From Undaria pinnatifida (taxonomy: Eukaryota; Sar; Phaeophyceae; Laminariales; Alariaceae): a stretch of 64,000 nucleotides of DNA. The DNA is taken from positions 13,454,717 to 13,518,716 of the forward strand of contig JABAKD010000028.1 of the NCBI GenBank assembly GCA_012845835.1, written 5' to 3'. Below are positions 55,930 through 64,000 of the stretch, piece after piece. Positions within the stretch are counted from its first letter, which is position 1, and each line of letters begins with the position of its first letter. Both the position numbers and the translations under genes were made by a program. The notes under the pieces are model-generated. The model worked only from the letters and a program-made list of their open reading frames with translations. It ran no database searches and had not been told where the DNA came from.

Positions 55930-58900
55930 CTGTGACCACACGGCGAGACGAAGAATAAGGCAGGTGTGAACCGTTAATAGAGGTGCCCGAGATGCGTGCA
56001 GCCGTGGCACAGTTTGGTACGTTTCTTCTCAGTGAACCCAATATTCCGACATATCCATGGGCTTCGTCCAACTAGGAAGGAGCGGAGCAAACTTGAGGAC
56101 GTAAAACCCAGGCACTCGAACCTACCTCCGGCCCGTAAACAACGTCCGTGAGAGGCTCGGCAGCCGCAAGGTACTTGTAGTAGAAGGAGAGAACCTGGGT
56201 AGCAGGCGCCCCATGAACGTAGACAAATAGTAAGCGAGTACATAGAGTAGTGATTTAAGTGCGAGGTGGAGCTTACAGTGCAGTCAAATATATCGACAAA
56301 GACGCGAAGCCCCACAAGCGCACTTTCAAACTGAGATGAACATGCTACAAGGGATGGTAAGCACTACAACAGCCAATTGCCCAGGCTAACCAAAGTGGAG
56401 CCAATTCGAATGCTCGATGCATACCAGAGTGGACGTTTCAGCCAAGTTGCACCACCAACCCCGTTCACACGGCAACCGGCTTAAGTGGAAGTCGTTTGAT
56501 GTGACCAAGAAGTATTTTTAACAGTGTAGATACACGGTTTCGTCTCATGCTGTCTTTTCACAACATCTGAAGTTGGATTGTTCACAAGCTAAGGATCGGA
56601 AAAGTAGTTCATATCTGTTGATCTATATGTGTACAGCGGATAAACCACGCGCCCACGACGACGTACGAAATCATTTTTCTGTGTACGCCCTCGACCTTGG
56701 TCCGGTGCGACAATGAATCGGCCGGTGTAACGACCACAAATCCGATGTCCATGCTTGCAGGTCTGTTTTTGATTCAGTAAACTCACGCGGACCACGGCGA
56801 ATACTACGAGGAGGGAATTGAATATACCTGAGTGGGTGTTTTGCCCGGCACTTGCTTGCTGACCGTAGCCAGATCGATAAAATCTTCGCGATCCATGTCC
56901 ATCCCCGGACGAGCCCAGCCATGCAACCTCCTTTTTGGCTCGTAGTCGTCTGCGAGAGCTTTCTCAAGTGCTCTAACCTACCGCAGGGTTGGGACCCGGG
57001 ACATAAAGTATCGCAATGAGGTTCGGGGCAGACCGTGTTAGTCGTAGCGGTGAGTATCTCAAACGGCTGGACGTCTCACTAACAGCATGTTAACTTTGGA
57101 GCTGCCACCATGAAACATCATCCCCATTGACACGAAGGCAATCTCCTCGCCACGCACGAAAAAAAAAACTATCAAATAACTACTGACCTTAACAGTCCTT
57201 CGTTTGTCTGTTTTCCACAAACCATACTTTCTATGAAACAAGTTGCTGCCAAGGTTGGAACTCTGGCGAACTCTCGCATAACGTTTGATACTCTAGTAAG
57301 ACGTCCGACCTTTTTCGGCTGATTGAGTCACGTGCCTAAGAATCCCAACATGTTATTCTTCTAACTAACAGACAGCCTGCTAGTGCGTAGAAAAGTGTAA
57401 CGCTTTGTTAACACATGTAAATGATGGGCAAACTCGCACGCAAAACAGGACACCGTGCTCTGTTATCACACCTGTTTTAGAGCCCAGGGCTCAATGCTCT
57501 CCGGCGATCCCTGGTCGTTGTTGAGCATTTGCAGGGCTGGCTCGAAGTCATCCAGAACACATCTTGCCTTTACCAAAGCAGATAAAGCCTGTTCTTCACT
57601 CTGTTCTGGTCGGCGTGGGTGGAATAAATTAGTTTTCTAAAACATCAACGATTCTGCTGCTATCAAATTATGGCTCCCAAATGTTTCACAGCAGCAGTAG
57701 TGAGTAGCGCATGGCGGTTCCCGCCAATGTCAAGACGGTTCAACCAGAACTCGCGTAGTATGACATCGATAACTTGGATCTAATCAACGCTTTTGGCCTG
57801 AACCATCATAAAAAAAGGCAACGGTTTCCATAAGAAATACATGTATAAAATTTTACGCAGGAAATGTTTGGAAGTTATCGACACCCTTTATGAAACAAAT
57901 TGTGAAGGGGAAACGACCCCCTCCTTGGCCGAATCTGTTGAGCTGGCCCAATGTAAAACGTAGCAAACAAAAGCTTCAGGTGCACTACCGTTGAGTGAAA
58001 CTTGGATATCCATAGTGCGAATTACGAGGGTTAAGAGACAATCAATTCGCGACATCTGCGCGACGCATGTGGGTGATAGAAGACGCAGTGACTAGAGGGG
58101 ATGGGGCTCGCCTGCACTCTTTGGATGGCAGACTTTGGAATGTCTGTTTGGGCCATTTCCGAACACGCGACTCTGACCAGTCCACAGGCCGCTCGTCCGG
58201 AAGAAATCGCCCATACTGCGTAGCTACCGGCAATGTCGGTGCTGCCCTCCTTGTCGCCCCTGGTGTTATTTTTCTCGCCACCTAGCCTCACGTGGACGGC
58301 AACGCCAGGTCGCGCCTGCTTGGCCTCCACGACCCCCTTGGCCGCGTGAAGGTAACCAGCCAACATGCCGCGGGATTGCGGGTCCCAGTCTTGGATGCTG
58401 CGCCAAACCTAAAAATATCCCGAGGTTTCGATGAATATGCGGTCGAGGGGGTTCGGCGTGGTTGGGACACATTAGCGCGCTCAAGTGCCGTAGAACACAC
58501 AGTGACAAGGTCTTCATATGTGCTCCGATATCCTGTGGGTACGAACACAGATTAAATAGTTATACTGTCCAGGGTTCTCGTCATCGGGATTTATAACTGG
58601 ATAACGATACGTTGACGTAGAGCAATAGGGCGGAAAACACATAAACGGTAATTGAAAATGTTGGTTTTCACGTTGAGCGTTACGGAGGTAAACGGCTGAA
58701 CCGATCAAGTTGTAGTCGTTCGGCGGGAAACGGTTATTAAGTTGTTAAGCGCTGCGGTTAATTGTGAACAAGCATATTAATAGGTGACAGTGCTACGGTG
58801 TGGATAACTTCGCCCGTTGTAATCTAAAAGCAGTTCGGCGAAAACTGAAAAGCAATATATTGGGAGGTAAACCGTAGACAAATCTGTTTCCGGTGGTTTG

Positions 58901-61612
58901 CAGGAGTAATGTTGCCGAAGAACACGCACCAATCTCCACCATTGTGCGGGTACAGCCCGTGGTTAGCTGGCGACGGCCACAAATACAGGGGAACCGCCGG
59001 CGACAAAAGCAGCCACACACGTCGGAGTGCATCCCTCGTGTATTCCCCCGAAACGATCCAGTTCTGCCCTTCCCCCACTTTGCTCCGGCTAGTAAAATAG
59101 ATACAAAGTGCTGGTACTGTCTACTGCACCATCAAACGTGATCAACAGAAGGCAGGCTAAATTAACGGTGGTAAACGCGTCGATAAGCTCGAGAGCTCCA
59201 GAAAACAAAGAAACAATATCGAAAGCACAGGAAAGAAAAACACCGAGATACGTATTAAACAATATCTACCCTATACAACATGTAGACCCTCGTGCTACAC
59301 AAGGTATTCTCGAAGAACATGCCAATTCACTGTTTGCGTGCAGCTTCGACCCCCAATACTCGAGTGTGAAATGCACGTTTTTCACACGCCTATTCACCGA
59401 GCCACACGAGCACGCTACGAAGCTGTTTTGGCGGAAACAACTTGATGTATAGTCTATGGTATGTCTAACGTAGACCCCAGCTATTATTTTGCTGGAAACG
59501 CAATACCCCGGCAGCAAAAGGCCAAAATCGGTGTTTGTTGTTTCCACCGAAGGCTTTTCAGCCGCAATGTCCACTCATTTAGTGCCGGGTGTAACAAAAT
59601 ATTGTAATCCCGGGCTTTTACCACGACATTTACCTGGCATCTTCGACACGAAACAAGCCAAGCCCACGCGGGTGCCCGAGGGATTCATCTGCTTCCCGAA
59701 ACTAGCCGATGAAGGCATAGCGTAAGTTCTTGTGTCGACCAGCTCGAACATTTACCGTAGGACTTGGCTTCGTTACAGGGGTACATCCATTGTAACTACT
59801 GGACATGGAGCCACCCGCGCGAGTGACTGTCTACCTCGCTGAAGAAAAGACTTCTGGCGGTTCGCTTGGGACAGCAGTGTAGCTAATCGTTTCGTTTCGG
59901 ATTCACACCTTAAAGCTGAAAATAAATTAACAAACGAGAAGAGACAAAAAAAAGTTCTAAACATGGATCCCTTACCACAGCTTTGTTCCTATTAATAGGC
60001 AGTTTTGACGCCTAGGGCACACCTCACAATTTAAGGATCCTTTCAAAGGACAGCTGCACAACAAGGAACAGAACGCGTTATCGTCACCCACCATTTTTGC
60101 GCCAGGTCCGTTGCGTGGTTGTTTCCTTTCGTCCACCGTTAGCAGGTCGTCTATGTCAGCCTGATATTCCTTTCCCACCGGAGTACGCAAAAGGGGATAG
60201 TCTGACCGGCGTGCTGCTTGTGTTGTCTTGGCTGCACCACTCCGCTTCCTCTTTGCCGGTGTTGAAAGCTGAGCAGAGGCCTTGCCAGTATCCTCCGTCG
60301 AGGCAATGAGAGGGAGTGCTGGGGTAGACTTCGGCCTCAACCCCATCGACATGCGTGTCCTAACAGGACGCACTAATTTGACCTGCACAGACGACTTCGC
60401 TATAGCAAGAGGAGGGGCCTCACTTAGTTGAGAGGTCAAAGGCGATTCTGTCATGGGCGGCATGGCCAAGCGTCGAGGGCGGGCCGAAAGCGGCCCTCGA
60501 CGCTTGCTGGACGACGCACGTCGGCGTCTTTGGAACAAGGGGGCCGAAGTTGAGGGAGAGGAGCAGACGTTGGCTTGGCAGCACTCTTCTACCGTAGATT
60601 CGGAGCAATCGTCCACTTGTGATTCGGAAATGTCCTCCACTTTTGCTTTAGTGGAATTGACCAATTTTGCCTCCGAGCAAACCACCACTTTTTCATTGGA
60701 GGATTCTTCCATTATCGGCTCGGAGTATTCCTTCACTTGTTCTTTAGATAAATGGTCCGCTTGTCCTTTGCGGGACTCTTTCACCTCGGAAATATCTGCC
60801 AGCACGGCATCAGAACCCGGCGGTTGCTGAGACTTGCGCTGACGAGACGACTTTCTGGGCTTGAAGCTTTCGCTGACGGAGAGGTTTGCTCTTGAAATTT
60901 TGGATGAATCGGGGTCCATGGCATCGTCGTCATCGTCCTCCCCCTCGTTCCATTCGCCGTCCTCAGAGTTAGGGGGTTCTTCAGTCCCACTGTCATCAGA
61001 CATTGCAATATCCATCCCTGGTGGACTTATCGGTCTCTCCGCTTTGTTCAACGATGGCTTCACGATGTCGATCCCAAGCCCTGCCCCACACATTCGCTGG
61101 TAGGCTCCCCGCTTTGGCAGCAACCACCCGTTGCTTTTCGGGATTGGCTTCCCACTCTTGGCAGCTTCTCGTTCTTGGTCCGCCCTTGAGGCGAGGGCAA
61201 CCGCATTCGCTTGCCTGACTCTTGCGCGCTTGAGGATGGGGTCAGCGCCTTCCAGAGGAGAGAAATTGCCAGACTTGTCACTAAATGCGTGTGTAAGACG
61301 CGGCCCCATCTTGCCCTTCCACCCTGGATATACTGCCGTCGTCGTGCTGGTGCTCACACATAACGTGATGGGCTTCACGATAGCACGAACGTCGAGATCC
61401 CTCACTCGTTCAGTTAGGAAAACCTCGTCAGATTCGTGTTGATCCTTGTTCAATGACGTCTTGCTCCCGGTCGCGCTGTAGTCGTCCGCAGAGGCTTGAC
61501 GACTCTTTTGCAGCCACGGCAAAGTGTCTGCAGGAAGGTCTGAAGCCTGTACCAGCCAGCGTGCCCTAAACTTGAATACGCCCGTGAACGTATCTTCCCA
61601 CATTGACAAAAC
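55018..61612 (-). CDS. BAH-ELM2-SANT chromatin co-repressor-like gene, five exons
   Basis: Proteins with BAH, ELM2 and SANT domains (animal MTA and RERE types) act in nuclei as histone-deacetylase-recruiting co-repressors. Five minus-strand exons join in phase 0: 60092-61612, 57472-57636, 56828-56977, 56126-56194 and 55018-55929. Lengths are 507, 55, 50 and 23 codons and a last exon of 303 plus stop, together about 938 codons. Domains in order are a partial BAH domain, a long disordered acidic and Ser/Lys/Arg-rich region, ELM2, SANT, and a low-complexity tail. The 5' exon with the start codon and first BAH strands was not found, so the protein is longer at its N-terminus. The 2455-bp second intron may hide exons. 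The exact function is inference. Confidence 0.72.
56126..56194 (-). CDS. Exon: SANT third helix
   Basis: This 23-codon exon lies between CTGCTACCCAG and GAG|GTAGGT. It begins VLSFYYKYLAAAEPL, the typical F-Y-Y third helix of ELM2-associated SANT domains. Confidence 0.72.
56828..56977 (-). CDS. Exon: SANT middle part
   Basis: This 50-codon exon starts VRALEKALADDYEPKRRL and ends DLATVSKQVPGKTPTQ before CAG|GTATAT. Joined in phase 0 to the previous W-A-L-K-Q it continues a SANT repeat with an insertion (HGWARPGMDMDRED). Confidence 0.7.
57472..57636 (-). CDS. Exon: ELM2 C-terminal helices and start of SANT
   Basis: The exon lies between TTGATGTTTTAG (acceptor) and CAG|GTGTGA (donor) and is exactly 55 codons. 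It reads LFHPRRPEQSEEQALSALVK, then ARCVLDDFEPALQML, which fits the ELM2 tail helices, and ends EPWALKQ, the first Trp of a SANT repeat. Confidence 0.7.
59575..59701 (-). CDS. Alternative small exon of the BAH-ELM2-SANT gene (tentative)
   Basis: If the donor at 59975 (TG|GTAAGG) is used, an acceptor TCATCGGCTAG at 59702 continues the frame with FGKQMNPSGTRVGLACFVSK and ends at TGA 59575. This would give a short isoform without SANT. It is possible by phase but has no domain support. Confidence 0.2.
60092..61612 (-). CDS. Exon: BAH domain, disordered region, start of ELM2
   Basis: The acceptor is TTTTGTCATACAG before 61612. The exon opens with VLSMWEDTFTGVFKFRARWL, and after a loop DEVFLTERVRDLDVRAIVKP: the BAH strands with their W-E-D, R-W and EVFL-S/T motifs. 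The middle part has an acidic run (EGEDDDDDAMDPDS), a region of repeated S-E-x-x-V blocks near 60600-60750, and basic RQRKS and RRRRASSSKRRG patches. It ends in PVGKEYQADIDDLL, the ELM2 signature V-G-x-x-Y-Q-A-x-I-x-x-L. The donor is ATG|GTGGGT at 60091. A later donor CTGTG|GTAAGG at 59975 is a less fitting alternative. Confidence 0.72.
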
Positions 61613-64000
61613 CTGTATGACAAAACGTAAAATGTTCAGGTACATCGTAAATCCCGTGTCGACATATGATTGTGTCAGTAAGGCTATGGCAAGACTCTCG
61701 TCAACATGTTGCCGAGAAAGGAATTTTCAAACGAAATCCGTTTCGCTCGAATTTAGAAAAGTGGTACGGATAAGCAGGAATACTGAGACGTTTTGCCCGT
61801 TACTCCCCTTCTCTAGATTCAACCTCTCACGGGAACGTGATTTATCTCTCCGTACTTTTGTCGTCTATGTCAGCTTCAATTTATAAGCCACCCAGTAAAA
61901 AAGAAACATCGCACGTTCGGTGAAATGCAATTCATCATTGGTGTCGTATGATAGCCATGGTACCAAGCTCCGCCGCGCACAACAACTGCTTCGTCGATTT
62001 TTGCACATGTTCTGACTTTCGATGATGATGGCTGGGCACTTTGGTATGTAACGAGAAACGACTTTGGCTCACCATGTTGCTGTACAGAGGAATTTAGCTG
62101 TGTGGTCGATGGTAAGCCGGGGCCAACGGCAGGCGTATCCATAAGGGGATCGCCCAGATGAAGTTTGTGGGGAAGCTGGCGAACTTTTTATCGTGACGTG
62201 AAGAATCCCAACGAGCAAGATACTGGCATGATTTTCGTCTGAAGTCCGCAACAATGGAAAGACGATGCGACAACGCGTTCGGATTCTTCTGCTCCCGGCG
62301 TTATCCCGTGCATTGGTATTGGCTGATCGGCTAACACGAAAAGACACAATACACTGACACCAAAAAAAAAAAATGTCATAGAAAAATACATGGTGACGTT
62401 CGCACGAGATGGAGACTGATCGCGACCCAGTAGAACTGCAGCGCAGTCGGTGTGGTTTATCTGCATTGCATTTTTCTTCCAGGACGTGAAAGCTCTCTTC
62501 TTTTCATTGAGTGCACCCGAATGGAATTTGGGAATTGAGATCGGTAAAATGTCGTCATGAATCACTACAAAAACAAGATAATATACCTAACCCTAATGCC
62601 AATTCAGTGGCGGGGCCAGTACGGTACCAGCCAGCTCATAAGAGAGTAACTCACAAGAAACCCAGCGTGAAAAAATGGGGAAAAAATGGAAAGCTATCAG
62701 CCTCGTCACGCCCGAAGTCTTATGAAAGTTGAGTCCTTGACCTGGAGTGCGAGCTGTTTACTGTACGGTGGAGACGGGTGCTTTGGTAGTCAAATGCACG
62801 TACAAGTAGTACATGGAGCACTAAACCAGTGGTAATCCTGTGTACGGAAATGCGTGTGTACTACTAGAAAACGATCTTATCGGGGGCCGACAGTAAGAAA
62901 GTGAAACACGAGAATATGTGCTTTCGCGAGCGCCCAGAACAAGAACATCAGCCTGAGTCCGATTTAAAGTTTCGCCTGAGAGGGCCGGTACTGTATACGG
63001 TGACTCTATGCCAAGAAATATCGGCCGCCTTACCTCGAGAGGCCGGCTGACACCTATCAAGGCGATTTCCCCCTTATTTAGGTATGGAAATTCTATGAAT
63101 AAGGCGGTTCCAACCCCCCTCAGGGAATATTGCGTTCTTTGTTCTTGTACAAATACCGTGTGCTGCCGATCCAACCGATTGTGAAGAATGCTGCAAAAAG
63201 AGGAGCGGGGCTCGTGGTCGCACATGGCCACAGTACATTGTTCCAGCCGTAGAGCCACTCAACCCAACAAAAACGGGCATTGGTCGTTAAACTGTAGGCG
63301 CGCATGTGTTCTTTTCGCAGCAACAGTGGCAGGGACGTGATACTTATTTCACAGGGAGCAGGCATTGGTAGTCACGGCTACGCAGCTAATTAGGAGCACT
63401 CTCCTTATGCAATGACTTGTGTTTCGGGCTGGGGTTGCGCCGTTGGCGTTAGCGATAGGGAAGCTTAGCGTTTAAAAAAGGTGTTCGTGTTCCACGTAAG
63501 ATGCCACCCTTCTCTTAGATACCACCCCAGCACAGCACAGCACAGGAACCACCACTGGTGATATCGAAGAACAAAAAAAAAAAGTGAAGCATTTCCAGTA
63601 TCCCCTGGCACATGCCCAAAAGGGTCAGAACGAGCCAACTACCTCGAATTGCGGTACCCACCCCCTTGCTATCGCCCTAATCTACTGCCTCGGGCGGTGG
63701 GCGTCTTGCACAAATCCAACCCATTGTATAATTATCACCCCCCTCGATATCACCATGCATCCGGACGAGAAACCACCCCTGGTGGTAAATATTGTAAAAC
63801 GCAAGAGTAGACCATGTCCTTTGTCAGCTGCGTTCTTTAGATACCACCCGACCACGCGGGTAGTAAAAGTATGGTATGCTGATGCCTGACTACTATGTGA
63901 GTCGACGAGGGGAGAAAGGGATCAAATCTTCTCGACACACGAAAGAAGGCATCCACCGTAGTGCGGAGAAGAGCTTTCTTAGTGACCCTGGGTCTGAAAC
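61613..64000. other. Upstream flank of the BAH gene; exons not resolved
   Basis: The first exon of the BAH-ELM2-SANT gene should lie here on the minus strand. The frame 61876-62142 (KIDEAVVVRGGAWYHGYHTT) and the frame 62821-63258 are candidates, but neither shows a clear BAH N-terminus or a phase-0 donor. No other gene is recognised. Confidence 0.35.

Noticed and set aside
56260-56340. Possible 18-codon exon (FESALVGLRVFVDIFDCT) between SANT exons
   Set aside because: It has an AG and a GTAAGC border, but including it would split the SANT repeat between its second and third helices; direct joining gives a normal SANT.
57455-57640. Plus-strand 61-codon frame
   Set aside because: It is the antisense shadow of the ELM2/SANT exon at 57472-57636.
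1-64000. tRNA or rRNA genes
   Set aside because: No cloverleaf B-box type sequence in a suitable context and no rRNA core motifs were seen by eye; the tRNA-like matches are retroelement primer sites.

Overview
The window looks like eukaryotic nuclear DNA from a transposon-rich genome. Protein-coding sequence is split by spliceosomal introns with GT..AG borders. Most of the rest is decayed retrotransposons, satellite DNA and microsatellites, and five CCTAAC (TTAGGG-type telomere) units sit inside a satellite. I see no bacterial operons, rRNA, tRNA or CRISPR. A stramenopile alga, possibly a brown alga, is my best guess from element types and intron style; that is inference, because no diagnostic host gene fixes the lineage.

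Layout. 0.3-3.9 kb: a dispersed repeat, then a broken Ty1/copia-like gag and protease. 4.0-11.5 kb: a decayed chromovirus-like Ty3/gypsy element preceded by a NADAR (YbiA-like N-glycosidase family) domain and ending in a chromodomain plus a Tudor-like C-terminal domain; LTR-like repeats follow. 11.5-17.7 kb: mostly non-coding with small tandem repeats. 17.75-22.6 kb: a large GGAAGCTTCC-based satellite with a 532-bp higher-order repeat, interrupted by a 1.34-kb gag-only LTR element and by an interstitial telomere tract at which the satellite reverses orientation. 22.7-26.6 and 34.1-36.4 kb: minus-strand Ty3/gypsy remnants sharing a ~600-bp LTR. 38.86-42.87 kb: a copia element with two 435-438-bp LTRs, perfect 5-bp target duplications, PPT and PBS, but no reverse transcriptase. 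43.5-44.5 kb: a 5'-truncated LINE. 45-49.8 kb: a probable minus-strand host gene of unknown function. 50.6-54.9 kb: a LINE (RTE-like) with an uninterrupted 1264-codon endonuclease/reverse transcriptase ORF. 55.0-61.6 kb: a minus-strand host gene rebuilt from five exons, all joined in phase 0, encoding BAH, ELM2 and SANT domains, the architecture of MTA/RERE-type chromatin co-repressors.

How the parts fit. The only genes with likely host function are the BAH-ELM2-SANT gene and the unresolved 45-49.8 kb gene. Everything else is mobile or repetitive. The non-autonomous copia element and the gag-only element share an initiator-tRNA-Met anticodon-arm primer site, so they probably depended on related copia machinery. 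The intact LINE is the one element whose coding sequence looks capable of activity.
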